From the NCBI GenBank assembly GCA_018398585.1, contig JAGTTD010000010.1:27816638-27880637 (forward strand): a DNA stretch of 64,000 nucleotides, written 5' to 3'. Numbering within the stretch: position 1 is the stretch's first letter; each line of letters opens with the position of its first letter. The notes under the pieces were generated by a model, which was not told the DNA's origin, did not search any database, and saw only the letters and a program-made list of their open reading frames with translations. Positions 10,368 through 22,099 of the stretch are shown piece after piece. The DNA comes from Simmondsia chinensis (lineage: Eukaryota; Streptophyta; Magnoliopsida; Caryophyllales; Simmondsiaceae). The position numbers were made by a program, and so were the translations under genes.

Positions 10368-11131
10368 ATGTTGTTTATTGATAACTCTCATATTTGTTTA
10401 AATGAATCTATCACAAGCTCACTTGATCAATCTCCTAAAAGAAAAAACCCTGAAAGGGATAATGCCTATACATGGCACAAACATTTAGGTCGTATTAATT
10501 TGAACAGGATCCAAAGGCTAGTGAAAGATGGACTGATAGAGGCTTTGGATTTGAAGTCATTACCAGTCTGCAAATCCTACATAGAAAGCAAGATGACCAA
10601 GTCTATCTTTAAGAGTAAAGGCAATAGGATTGGTGACTTGCTTGAGCTGGTTCCCACAAAAGTATATGGACCAATGAATGTTAAGGCAGGAAGTGGGTAT
10701 GAGTACTCCATCACATTTACTAATGATTACTTAAGGTATAGATAAGTTTGCCTAATGAGACATAAGTTGGACTCTTTTTGAAAAGTTTAAAGAATATAAA
10801 GCTGAAGTTGAAAAGCAATTAGGTAAACAAGTTAGGTCACTTCGATTAGATGGAGGTGGTGAATATATTTCGGGTGAGTTTTTGGATTTCTTAACTGCGA
10901 ATGGGATGAGATCTCAGTTTTTTACTCCGGGTGCACCGCAGTAGAATGGTGTTGCAAAGAAGGAATATAACATTGTTAGAGATAGCAAGGTCCACGATGA
11001 ATCATGCTACTTTACCAATCTTTTTTTGCAGTTATCCCAAAAGGAAAACGGGTGGTCTTTTCTATAGTTCTTCTAATCAAAATTTTTTGGTAAATGTAAA
11101 TATGAAATGTTTAGAAGATGATTTTTTGTAA
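10368..11131 (+). pseudogene. Outer Copia-A integrase
   Basis: The GAG-pre-integrase part reads 'TWHKHLGRINLNRIQRL' then 'VCKSYIESKMTKSIF' near 10,470-10,610; the HHCC zinc finger is partly degraded. The core follows: 'ITFTNDYLRY' near 10,715 (the first catalytic Asp position), a stop, then 'LRLDGGGEYISGEFL' near 10,840 and 'FFTPGAPQ' + stop + 'NGVAKKE' near 10,920, which contains the glutamate end of the DDE triad. After about 10,990 the frame is lost. Stops at 10,743 and 10,942 and frame changes show it is dead. Typical copia integrases are around 450 residues; only parts are left. Confidence 0.85.
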
Positions 11132-11221
11132 TAGACTACAAAAGCAAAAGCAGAGTAATGTTAGAGGAGTTAAAAGAAAAATGACGATAATTCTGAATAG
11201 CTAGACACAACTTGAGACAAA

Positions 11222-12126
11222 TTGGATGCATTAGGCGCACCTACTGATAGGGTTGAGAATGTTCCAAGTGCACGAGAGCCTAGGAATAGTGGGAGGATTG
11301 TTAGGGCATCTGATAGGTTCATGGCGGGAGCCTTAAGGGTTAACCTTAACATTGACCCTGATCCTCTCATCTATAATGAGGCACTTAAAGAAAAAGATGC
11401 TGACCAATGGGGCTGGCAATGAAATTTGAGTAGGATCTATGTATTCTAATTAAGTATGGGATCTTACTGAGGCGCTTGTTGGCATTAAGCCCATTGGTTG
11501 TAAATAGGTCTACAGGAGGAAAAAAGGAGTGGACAGAAAGGTAGAGATATTCAAGGCAAGACTGGTTGCTAAGGTTTTGCCCAAAAGGAAGGAATCAATT
11601 ATGATGAGACCTTCTTACTAGTAACCATGCTAAAGTCCATAACGATGGTTCTATTCATTGCAACTCATTATGAGATTTGGCAAGTGGAAGTCAAAACGGC
11701 CCTTTTGAATGGTCATCTTGAAGAAGACATATATATGGTGCAACCAGACGGTTTCATTAGCAAAAATCATGAGCATATGGTACGCAAGCTGAAGAAGTCC
11801 ATAATGGACTAAAGTAAGCATCATGCTCATGGAATATTAAATTCAATGAAGCTATGAAGTCTTATGGTTTTAAGTAATTGGTTGACAAGCAATGCGTGTA
11901 CAAATGACATCAAGAGAAAGTAGTGACTTTCTTAGTATTGTATGTCGACGATATACTACTCATTGGGAATAATGTAGGGGTGTCGTCAGCTATAAGGATT
12001 TGATTGTCAAGTCAGTTCGATATGAAGAACTAGAGATTATATGCCGATCTCACATAGTGACAAGCTGGTTCCAGTTGCCTATACTAATTCAGACTTCCAG
12101 TCATATAGAGATGTTAGACGTTTGAA
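11222..12126 (+). pseudogene. Outer Copia-A reverse transcriptase, truncated
   Basis: The linker 'RNSGRIVRASDRFMAG' (11,270-11,330) leads to the RT. 'IFKARLVAK' near 11,550, 'QVEVKTALLNGHLEEDIYM' at 11,680-11,740 (family: QMDVKTAFLNGxLEE) and 'LYVDDILLIGNN' at 11,938-11,975 (catalytic YVDD intact) are clear. Just after the YVDD block 'SSVDMKN' jumps to 'VAYTNSDFQSYRDVRR' (12,080-12,118), the start of RNase H, so the RT thumb/connection of roughly 150 residues is missing. The inner insertion begins at 12,132 within RNase H, and the frame resumes at 20,795. Several stops are present. Confidence 0.85.
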
Positions 12127-12131
12127 TTATG
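12127..12131 (+). other. Target-site duplication TTATG (left)
   Basis: TTATG directly precedes the inner element's end TGTTGGG. Its partner is at 20,790-20,794. A perfect 5-bp duplication is the signature of copia integration. Confidence 0.9.
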
Positions 12132-14348
12132 TGTTGGGAAATGCATATAAATTTTGTTGGAAAATAAACTCTGATGCTGACTATTGGGTTCACAGTTCTC
12201 AACTGTGGTCACAACAATAGGCACCTATTAGAGCACATAGAGTAGGAGACTATTGTCTTTACCTAAGCCCCCGGTCGGAGAGTCACGCTTCGTGGCACCT
12301 CACTTGCAAGAGTTCCCGGGAATAGGTTTATCTCTATAAACCGTTTGCCCTAATACCGGTTGTTGGGATGAATTTAAAAAATTCTCCCTAAAGATTACGC
12401 AGCAGAACAGGTTTAGAATTCATAACTTTAAACCTAGGGTTGATTTAAAATTCTTAATTTCAAATCTACTGACTTAAATTCAAAATTTAAATCATCAGAT
12501 CTAAATTCTTAATTTAGATCTACAGGCCTTTTATCCTAATACATTCATAACAATACATAAACTTAAATAGGTATAATAACAAATACTGTAACTAAATAGA
12601 AAAGCGAAACTAAAAGAAGAAGGAAAGAAAAACATACATGGAATTACTCCAATAAAAAGAAAACCAGAAAGATAATAATGTTCTTGAAAATCGAGACCTT
12701 CTACGCAATTACCTCAAACTGCCCGGAGGGTGGACTCCGAAAAATATTAAACTGGATCTCCGAAATAATTTCAGAAACCCTAAAGAAAAATTTTATTCTG
12801 ATAAACTTAATTGCCAAAGCCCCAAAATAAGCCCCTCTATTTATAGAACTATTTCGGAGCGAGAAAATATAATTAAAATCGAAAAAGGATTGCACAGTTA
12901 ACATCAAAACGCACCGTTTTGAATTTAAAACAGGTAAAACGCGTCGTTTAAGCAAACAGTGCACCGCCTCTTATTTTAAATAAAGGATGACACGTGTCGG
13001 GCCGTGATTGCCCCGTCCCAGCACATGCGGATCGCCATCAGCCTACCCAGCAAGCGACACGTGACGCACGCTGGTTGGTCGATTCGTGAGCACGAGGTTT
13101 CAGCCCTATTTTGCGAATTTTTCTTTTTTTTTTTCTTTGTTTGTCACATGTAATAATTCATCTTATGAATTTTAATTTTCAAAAAAAAATATTTTATTTA
13201 ATAATTTTTAAAATTTATTCATCTCATGAATAATGTTTGGCAAAATTAATTTACCCATCGTATGGATAAATAATTCATCTCATGAATTCCTTTATATTTT
13301 TCCAATGGAAATAAAATACAGAGGCTTGCGTAGGGACCCCAGGGACAATTTAAATCTAGCTCCAAACGGGTTAAATTAAATCATCTCATGATATTAATTT
13401 AATTACCATTTAATGAGACTTAATTCCACTAAATAAATCTCACTGCACTCCAGACTTAAATTATATATTCGATATCTCCCTAATATACTGTATTGATGAC
13501 AACAACCCCTCCACTAGATGTCCATGACAAAAGATAAACATAGCTACTACCATTATCCTTCTCACAGCTTCTCCATTAGTTACCGACTCGCCCCTCACTG
13601 AATAATTCATTTATACTTGAACATATTCACAGTATAAATTTCAAATGTCAAACACTTGGAATACTTTGGCCAAATTTTTCGGACTATTCAAATATTTGCG
13701 AATCAACTAAGGGGACATCTGCATCTCATAAAAGATTGTAGATTCCCTATTGAATACCCTGATCCTTGTCGCACTTCACGCCACTACCCAGTGTATGTGG
13801 GATTTCAGTCATTCGTTTTAGACCTTACTTATAGTACACCAAAGTAACTATCATTCCATACACAAGTCCAGAATACCCTCAGGATTTAGGGTTGTCGTTC
13901 AAGCAGTACAATGCGAATCACTCATCTCCGATAGTAGTCTAGAAATAAGTAACCCACGTGGTCCAACTCAGTGTGTCAAACACACTAACTTAACACTTTT
14001 GGATCTCCATCCGCATGACCAAGACAAGCCATCTAAAGTGTCTCGTTATAGTCTTAACATACAAGTGGTCCAGACTTGTCTTCAACTACGAGTTTTTCAA
14101 ACAACAATCCATATCATTTGTTCCGAGTCTATTTGTGGCTTAGTCTCATAAACCTCTTAGAACAAACTTATAAATTGTAGTATGAGGACTGCACCCATCT
14201 CATGGATGCCTCTCGAAAGAAAATCACATGCAGTATAAATGCTCACATACACGAATTTAACTAGGAAATGACTGGAACTTCAATTTTATTTATTAATTAA
14301 AATAATATATCCAGAATAAATCAAGATTTTAGGACACTGTTCCTAACA
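12132..14348 (-). repeat. Inner Copia-A 3' LTR (2,217 bp, long form)
   Basis: On the minus strand it starts TGTTAGGAACAG and ends TTTCCCAACA. A TATA box (TATAAATA) is at 12,838-12,845. An internal 'CCCAACA' followed by 'ACCGGTATTAGGGC' at about 12,350-12,370 marks where the short-form LTR would end. Confidence 0.9.
12838..12845 (-). promoter_or_regulatory. LTR TATA box
   Basis: TATAAATA on the minus strand, in the same context as in the other LTRs ('tataaatagagggg'). It would drive transcription leftward. Confidence 0.55.
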
Positions 14349-14359
14349 ATCTCCCACTT
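14349..14359 (-). other. Polypurine tract, inner Copia-A
   Basis: AAGTGGGAGAT directly upstream of the LTR start, the classic copia tract. The outer element has the same sequence at 21,023-21,033. Confidence 0.9.
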
Positions 14360-16460
14360 GTGCTAAATCCAATTTATGACAAAGTCCATACTCACCCTTT
14401 TTAAGTTTAAACCAAAAAATCTACTGAGCCTAACCCTTAGTGAGCACAATTACTCTATTGTGAAATCAACAATACAATACTGCTTGACATTCCCCTCACT
14501 AATGGCTCCCACTCCAAGAGTAAAGACATACTTAGACGTCGAACGTCTAACATATTAATCTGACTGGAAGTCTTAAATCAGTATAACCAACTGGAACCAG
14601 CTCATCACCTTGAAAGATCGGCATAGGATCCCTAGTTCTTCTCAAGAACTAGAGAACATATTTTACTGCCACTTAGTCCATTGCACCCAAATTAGACTAA
14701 CACCTGCATACTATCCCATGGCATGGCAGACATCAAGTCTCGTGCACAACATGGGATACCTGAGGCTCCTAGTGCCAAAGCATATAGAATATTCCTCAAT
14801 TGATCCTCCTATCGAGGTGTCCTAGAACACTGCTCAAAAAGGAGAGGGACTCCATGCTATACCTTGACAACACCTTGTCAATATAAGTGGCTAAAGAAAG
14901 ACCCAACATCCTACTCTTATGACCTCGCAGAAGCTTAATCCTAAGAGTAGAGCTGGCTTCTCCTATGTTTTTCATATTGAGCTATCATGACAAACAAGTC
15001 TTTATAGCTAACTACACCCCTACATCATTCTCAATGAGTAGTATATAGTTTACATACAATACCGAGGAAGTCACTACTTTCTCTTAATGTCGGTTGTACA
15101 CGCATGATTTGTGCAACCAATTGCACAAAACTAGAACACTTTATTGCTTTATTGTGGCTAAAAGGATCATATTCAATGCCACGGTCAACCACTAAGGCCC
15201 CCGCTATGAACCTGTCAGGTGTCCTGACAATCCTCCCACTACACCTAAGCTTTCGTGTACCTGGAACATTCTTGTTCCTATTAGTAGACGCATCTAATGC
15301 TCCCACTATAACTTAAGTTGTGTGTAGCTGATCAAAATTATTGTCATTTTCCTTTAATACTATTTTGTTTTCGTTTTTGTAGCTTACTTGCAAAATTCTT
15401 CTCTAAGTATTTTGCATTGTATTTACAAAAGACCTTTTAAGTCAAAAACTAAGAAAAAAACCATCCTTGTTCCTTTTATTTGTAACACCATTCTGCTGCG
15501 ATGTAACCAGAGCAAAAAGCCGAGATCTCATCTCATTTTGCAGTTTGAAAATCCAAAAACTCACCCGAAAAATATTCACCACCTCGATCTAATCGTAGTG
15601 ATTTAACTTGTTTACCTAATTTCTTTTCAAAATTCAACTTTGTACTTTTTAAAATTTTCAAAAGAGTCCGACTAATGTCTAATTAGGTAAACATATACAT
15701 GACTTGAGTAATCATCACTAAGTGTGAACAAATACTCATCCCCACCTGTTACCTGAACATGTATCTGTCCACATACACCTATGTGAACCAGCTCAAGTAA
15801 GCCACCAACCCTGTTGCCTTTACTCTTAAAGACAGAATTGGTCACCTTTCATTCTATGCAGAATTCGCAAATTGGTAATGACCTCAAGTCCAAAACTCTA
15901 TCGGTCCATCTTTTACCAGTCTTTGGATCCTGTTCGAATTAGTGTGACCTAAATGTTGGTGCCATGTGTAGGCAATATCACATTCAGGGTGTTTTCTTTT
16001 AAAAGATTAAATGAGTGAACATACGTTAAATTCACTTAAACAATTACCATAGTTTTGATAAAGAAATAACATGAATAAACAATTTATTCAAGTACATGTG
16101 TAAATAAACAATTTATTTTTCATATTAAAATTTTTATTTTCAAAATCAATTGAATAACAATTACCCAAAAATAAGACATGGAAATCAAATTCTTGTATGG
16201 AGAAGGTTTACATAATCAATCCTGTAAAACAAAACTTTATCACTAAAGTCTAAGCTAACATCTCCTACACGTAAGACCACTATTATTGTACTGTCCCTAA
16301 CCATCAGGTACAACACCAGTCATGTAGCCTTTAGGCTAGCTTGAGCTCCTGTAACATATTACAGATATGGTTAGTTGAACCTGAGTCCACCCACCAGGAA
16401 ACCGGTGGACTCTCAACTGCGCATGACTCAACCAAGTGAGATATCAACATACCTTCATCA
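14360..16460 (-). pseudogene. Inner Copia-A pol remains
   Basis: Read in reverse: the protease 'SWWVDSGSTNHICN' near 16,400 keeps the D-S-G active site. GAG-pre-integrase and integrase pieces lie around 15,950-15,540. The linker 'CSGRIVRTPDRFIAGAL' is at 15,190-15,250, with a 91-codon open stretch at 15,031-15,306. A short RT piece with a degraded VDD region lies near 15,040, and an RNase H piece like 'VFTLGVGAISEGNVKQ' at about 14,480-14,540. RT is mostly deleted: the linker passes quickly to the RNase H-like end. Many stops and frame changes. It is too damaged to be active and would need proteins in trans. Confidence 0.75.
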
Positions 16461-16499
16461 GATGGCTTAGCAGTCTTTGTAGGAAGAGTAGCTATATAC

Positions 16500-16720
16500 T
16501 TAGTGTAGTTTCTCCTCCAGTGGCCTAGTTTTCTTGCAAAAGAAACACTTTTCTTTTGTTGACTTCCTTATGGACTTGGTTGCTACAATAACAACATTGC
16601 CCTTTCCTTTCTTTCTAGTTGGTCCCTTGTGATTAATAATCAAGTCTAACTTGTTTTTCAAGGCAAAGTAATTTGGTTCAGTGAGTACATTATGTATTCG
16701 CAATCAAGTGAAGTTCCCTA
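16500..16720 (-). pseudogene. Inner Copia-A gag with internal deletion
   Basis: A 67-codon open stretch (16,500-16,703) reads 'LTEPNYFALKNKLDLIINH', then 'GPTRKKGKGNVV', and ends at a knuckle start 'CFFCKKT'. The N-terminal start of copia gag is joined directly to the basic C-terminal part, so the capsid core is gone. The join is the same as in the outer element near 9,780-9,910, which shows that both descend from an already deleted ancestor. Confidence 0.75.
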
Positions 16721-18554
16721 GCCGTATCCATATAAAATATTACTGTAAATGCAAATAATCGTGTAACTTCCTTATATGAGTCATGTATAATGCAGCGATA
16801 CATATATTCTTTCAATTTAGCATACATAATAAGTCAGATATCCACCAAACTGTACTATCATGCATACAATGATGACCCAAACACACCACTCCTTACTCCC
16901 CGGTAGCGGGGTCGCACGAAGCTAGTTCAGGTGAGAACTATTCTCAATTAACCAGTTTTTCTTGTAACTGTTACTAAACATGATTAACTCACCACTTTAC
17001 CTTAGTCTCTAACATGACACAACAGAGCTCCACGGGGAGGCTAATGCATCATGCTAGTCAAGTGTAAACCATTACCTAAACCTCCATACAAATACACGAA
17101 ATACTCCACGGCAGCGTGGTCGCATCGCTTCTTTGCACTTTGGTTTATCCTAACGAAGTCTAACCCTGTAATCTGCAAACTGACATCCTCCGCAGGGAGG
17201 TCTATCAATCAATTATACCGCTAGACCGATAATGGAGACTGTGAGGTTACAACAATTGAAAACTCGCTCCCACTTGATTTTTTATAACTAGTGGTTTTAA
17301 ATTAACTTGCATTTACAAACTGGATTATCTCATAATCCCCTTTAGAATCTCATTCTAAGATTAACCAAAATTAATTAATTAATTTATTCAAAAACGCTCT
17401 TGTTTTCAAGCATGGATTATCTCATAATCTCACATTAGAAATCTCATTCTAAAACCAACCAATAAAATTAATTAATTAATTTTAATTAAAATAATACCAA
17501 TATTTAATTTAGATTATCACATAATCTACTTTTCAAAATCTAATTTCAAAATTAAAATAATTTTATTTGAAACCAGTAGCGATTTGTGCTTGGATTATCC
17601 CATAATCTATTTTAGAATCTTATTCTAAAGTTAAACAAGCTTAGACTAAGTAATAGTCTCGTTTAGAATCTTATTCTAAAATTTAATTAACAAAATTTTG
17701 CTTTTATTTTAAAAATAAAGTTAACTTAGACTATCTTATATAAATTCAAATAACTTTTATTTAAAATACACTAATTTACAACTTAAATTATCTCATAATT
17801 TAATCTCATTCTAAAAAAAAATTAATTAATAAAATAATTAACTTAATCATTATGTAAATCAGTATTGACATCTTTATGTCTCAAAAAAAAATTTTTTTTT
17901 TTAATTATTGGTGCTGACGTCAGCGTTAGCCTGATGCTGACAAAACTAGTCAGATTTTTTTTTTTAATTTTAAATTTTAAAATTAAAATATTTATTTTAA
18001 AATAAATTGAATTTAATCTCATTAAATCAATTTTATCCAATTTTGTATAAGATAATTAAATCTAATCTTATTAGATCCACTTTATCCAAATTTATAAATT
18101 ATTTGAATCTAATCCTATTAGATCGAATTTATACGATTTCGTAAATTGTGACTGAGAACGTACAATCTCATTATATGAACAACACAATCGCAAATTTATG
18201 GGTTGTTCCAAATTAACGATTAATTCATTAACGATTCAAACAATTTAAATCATCCCTATAAACTATCTAGTTAACCATTAACTCTTTCAACCGATTTAAA
18301 CAATTTAAATTGAAACTTTAAAATAATCTAATTAGCAATTAATTACTTTAATGATTCAAACAATTTAAATCACAAATACAAACAGTAATCTGAATTAATT
18401 ACCAATTCATTATCAATTTAAACTATTTAAATCGATACGTCAAATTAAACTTACTTTCCTTTTTAATAAAATCACCATTTTATTAAATCGCAAATCTATT
18501 TATTTCGATTTTATTATACCTAGTTATGTATATTATGAATTTAATCAGAGGCTG
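16721..18554 (-). other. Inner Copia-A leader
   Basis: Non-coding. In reverse order from the PBS: AT-rich repeats on 'aatttaaat' (18,210-18,440), 'tctaatcttattagat'-type repeats (18,000-18,140), one TGACGTCAGC near 17,915, units of about 90 bases with 'ggattatctcataat' (17,300-17,860), then the conserved stem-loop stretch (16,800-17,290), where CCCCG-CTAC-CGGGG near 16,900 and CCACG-CTGC-CGTGG near 17,115 are perfect hairpins. Confidence 0.65.
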
Positions 18555-18568
18555 ACTCTGATACCAAT
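18555..18568 (-). other. Primer-binding site, inner Copia-A
   Basis: The minus strand reads ATTGGTATCAGAGT right after the LTR end, a one-base variant of the tRNA-Met site. It fixes the 5' LTR border and the reverse orientation. Confidence 0.9.
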
Positions 18569-20789
18569 TGTTGGGAAAAGCATATAAATTTTGTTAGAAA
18601 ATAAACTCTGATGCCGCCTACTGGGTTCACAGTTCTCAACTGTTGTCACAACAATAGGCACCCATTAGAGCACTTAGAGTAGGAGACTATTCTCTTTACC
18701 TAAACCCCCAGTCGGAGAGTCACGCTTCGTGACACCTCACGTGCGAGAGTTCCCGAGAATAGGTTTATCTCTATAAACCGTTTGCCGTAATACCAGTTGT
18801 TGGGATGAATTTCAAAAATGCTTCCTAAAGATTACGCAGCGGAACAGGTTTAGAATTCATAACTTTAAACCTAGGGTTGATTTAAAATTCTTAATTTTAA
18901 ATCTACTGACTTAAATTTATAATTTAAATCATCAGATCTAAATTCTTAATTTAGATCTACAGGCCTTTTACTCTAATATATTCATAACAATACATAGACT
19001 TAAATAGGTATAATAACAAATACTGTAAATAAATAGAAAAGCGAAACTAAATGAAGAAGGAAAGAAAAACATACCTGGAATTGCTCCAATAAAAAGAAAA
19101 CTAGAAAGATAATAATGTTCTTGAAAATCGAGACTTCGAGACCTTCTACGCAATTACCTCAAACTACCCCGAGGGCGGACTCCGAAAAATATTAAACTGG
19201 ATCTCTAAAATAATTTCAGAAACCCTAAAGAAAAATTTTATTCTGATAAACTTAATTGCCAAAGTCCCGGAATAAGCCCCTCTATTTAAAGAAATATTCC
19301 GGAGCGAGAAAATATAATAAAAATAAAAAAAGGATTGCATAGTTAACATCAAAACGCACCGTTTTGAATTTAAAATAGGTAAAACGTGTCGTTTAAGCAA
19401 ACAGTGTACCGCCTCTTATTTTAAATGAAGGATGACACGTGACGGCACGTGATTGGCCCGTCCTAGCACACGCGGATCGCCATCAGCCTACCCAGCAAGC
19501 GACACGTGACGCACGCTGGTTGGTCGATCCGTGAGCACGCGGATTCAGCCCTATTTTGCGATTTTTCTTTTTTTTTTCTTTGTTTCTCACATGTAAAAAT
19601 TCTTCTTATGAATTTTAATTTTTTTTAAAAAAATTTTATTTAATAATTTTTAAAATTTATTCATCTCATGAATAATATTTGGTAAAATTAATTTACCCAT
19701 CGTATGGATAAATAATTCATCTCATGAATTCCTTAATATTTTTCCAATGGCAATAAAATACTGTGGCTTGCGTAGGGACCCCGGGGACAATTTAAATCTA
19801 ACTCCAAATGGGTTAAATTAAATCATCTCATGATATTAATTTAATTACCATTTAATGAGAATTAATTCCACTAAATAAATCTCACTGCACTCCAGACTTA
19901 AATTATTTATTCGATATCTCCCTAATATACTGTATTGATGACAACAACCCCTCCACTAGATGTCCATGACAAAGATAAACATAACTACTACCATTATCCT
20001 TCTCACAGCTTCTCCATTAGTTACCGACTTGCCCTTCACTAAATAATTCATTTATACATGAACATATTCACAGCATAAATTCCAAATGTCAAGCACTTGG
20101 AATACTTTGGCCAAAGTTTCCGAACTATTCAAATATTTGCGAATCAACTAAGGGGACATCTGTATCTCATAAAAGATTGTAGATTCCCTATTGAATACCC
20201 TGATCCTTGTCGCACTTCACACCACTGCCTAGTGTACGTGGGATTTTCGTCATTCATTTTAGACCTGACTTATAGTGCACCAAAGTAACTAACATTCCAT
20301 ACACAAGTCCATAATACCCTCAGGATTTAGGCTCGTCATTCAAACAGCACAATGCGAATCACTCATCTCCGATAGTAGTCTAGAAATAAGTAACCCACGT
20401 GGTCCAACTTAGTGTGTCAAACACACTAACTTAACACTTTTGGATCTCCATCCACATGACCAAGACAAGCCATCTAAAGTGTCTCGTTATAGTCTTAACA
20501 TATAAGTGGTCCAGACTTGTCTTCGACTACGAGTCTTTCAAACAACAATCCATATTATTTGTTCCAACTCTATCTGTGGCTTAGTCTCATAAACCTCTTA
20601 GAACAAACTTGTAAATTGTAGTTTGAGGACTATACCCATCTCATGGATGCCTCTCGAAATAAAATCACATGCAGTATAAATGCTCACATACACGAATTTA
20701 ACTAGGAAATGACTGGAACTTTAATTTTATTTATTAATTAAAATAATATATCCATAATAAATATGGATTTCAGGACACTGTTCCTAACA
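18569..20789 (-). repeat. Inner Copia-A 5' LTR (2,221 bp, long form)
   Basis: TG...CA ends and collinear with 12,132-14,348. The TATA position (19,283-19,290) reads TTTAAATA on the minus strand, a damaged box, so this promoter may be weaker than that of the other LTR. Confidence 0.9.
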
Positions 20790-20794
20790 TTATG
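20790..20794 (+). other. Target-site duplication TTATG (right)
   Basis: TTATG directly follows the inner element's terminal 'CCTAACA'. It matches 12,127-12,131 exactly. Confidence 0.9.
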
Positions 20795-20935
20795 AGCATG
20801 TCTTTACCCTTGGAGGAGGAGCCATTAGTGGGAGAAATGTCAAGCAATATTGTATTAACGACTCCTCTATGGAGACCAAATACATAGGAGCTTCAGAAGC
20901 TGCAAAGAGGGCATGTAGGTTCAGGTAGAGTAATT
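20795..20935 (+). pseudogene. Outer Copia-A RNase H, second half
   Basis: In one frame it reads 'VFTLGGGAISGRNVKQYC', then 'DSSMETKYIGASEAAK'. This is the standard copia RNase H stretch ('GGxISWRSxKQ', 'STMEAEYVAASEAAKEA') with the catalytic Glu kept in 'ME'. It continues directly from the half at 12,080-12,131 once the inner element is removed, which proves the nested insertion. The polypurine tract and 3' LTR follow. Confidence 0.85.
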
Positions 20936-21022
20936 GACTTCACTAAGACATTGACAAAGTAGACCTTTGGATCATACATATAAGGCATGGGTATCAAGTG
21001 TATAGTAATTTAGATTTAGGAC

Positions 21023-21033
21023 AAGTGGGAGAT
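21023..21033 (+). other. Polypurine tract, outer Copia-A
   Basis: AAGTGGGAGAT directly before TGTTAGGAATG at 21,034. It marks the start of the outer 3' LTR. Confidence 0.9.
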
Positions 21034-21374
21034 TGTTAGGAATGGTGTCCTAGAAATCAAAACTTTACCCTCTAAATGTTATTTTATTAAAGAATAAAAT
21101 TGAAATTCCAGTCATTCCCTCCATTAGATTTGTATAAGTGAGCATTTATACGGCATGTGATTTTCTTTTTGGTAACATCCTCGAGATGGATGTACTTCTC
21201 AGACTGCGATTTTCATGTTTGTTATGAGTGGCTTATGAGATTAACCCACAGATAGACTTGGAGCAAATGGTATGGATCGTTCTTTGAAAAACCTGTAGCC
21301 AAAGACAAATTTGGACCACATGTATGCTAAGACTATAATGTGAAACTTTAGATGACTTGTTTTGGGCATGAGGA
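21034..21374 (+). repeat. Outer Copia-A 3' LTR, first part
   Basis: It begins TGTTAGGAATGGTGTCC and follows the LTR start of the other copies until 'gggcatgagga'. It then breaks at the CACTA end. The sequence continues at 34,685 with 'atgcgatccaaaag', matching the uninterrupted order seen at 48,960-48,990. Confidence 0.9.
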
Positions 21375-21670
21375 ACTACATAATTGGACATAACGAGCGG
21401 GTTCATTTTTTTTATTTAATTATTTTTTTTTGTAGTGGTTCTGAAACCATTGCATAAAGTTATTTTATGAAGCGGTTATGCAACATTTACAAAACCATTG
21501 CATTACATAATATATATGCGTTGGTTTATGTTGCGGTTTATAAATCGTTGCATTAGGCCCCAATTATGCAGCGTTTTGGCCATTTTATGCAGCGGTTTTA
21601 AAACTGTTGCATAAGCTTACTCATATGCAATCGTTTTACAAAACCGTTGCATAAAGTCTAAAAAATTTTG
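21375..21670 (+). repeat. CACTA left terminus and subterminal repeats
   Basis: The 19-bp terminal inverted repeat is followed by many direct and inverted copies of a motif near 'gca(g/a)cggtttt' and its complement 'aaaaccgttgcat', down to about 21,660. Such subterminal arrays are the binding sites of the TNPA-type accessory protein in En/Spm elements. Confidence 0.8.
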
Positions 21671-22099
21671 TTTTATTTACAAGGCAACCAATAATATTGC
21701 ATTTAAAATTTTTAGGTAAATTAAATATTAGTATATTTAGATATGGTGTAATAATTTTTTAGTTCATAAACTTCGTGAAACAACTACATAATTTGCTTAT
21801 TTCTGATGACTCTTCAAGATAGATAATAAAAACTGTTGAAAACAGTATAGCAATTATCATGGGAGATATCAGTTGTCATGGAATATTAAACCATATGCAA
21901 TATGCGACAATACTTATTTTACATTGTAAACTATGAGTTCCTACATATTACAATAAGTTACAATACAAGGGTGCAAAGTGAAGAAAAGATACAAATTTTT
22001 GGCGAAATTAAATAATTTAAATCTAAATTTTTTTCCCGCTAAAAATTTTAGTAACAGAGCAATTAATTGACGTTAAAAAAAAAAAAAAGCAATTATAAT

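Larger units (their letters stand above)
12132..20789 (-). mobile_element. Inner Copia-A element, reverse, inserted in its own relative
   Basis: An 8.66-kb LTR retrotransposon with a 5' LTR (18,569-20,789), PBS (18,555-18,568), leader (16,720-18,554), gag/pol remains (14,360-16,703), polypurine tract (14,349-14,359) and 3' LTR (12,132-14,348). Both ends are TG...CA and the 5-bp TTATG duplication is perfect, so the insertion is complete. The LTRs are about 93% alike over the first 280 bases compared by hand, which points to an old insertion. Pol is heavily broken. It belongs to the same family as the host element, which lies in the opposite orientation. Confidence 0.9.

Noticed and set aside
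18555..18568. Repeated 'ctctgataccaatt' sites as tRNA genes or attachment sites
   Set aside because: They are primer-binding sites next to LTR ends; no cloverleaf sequence surrounds them.
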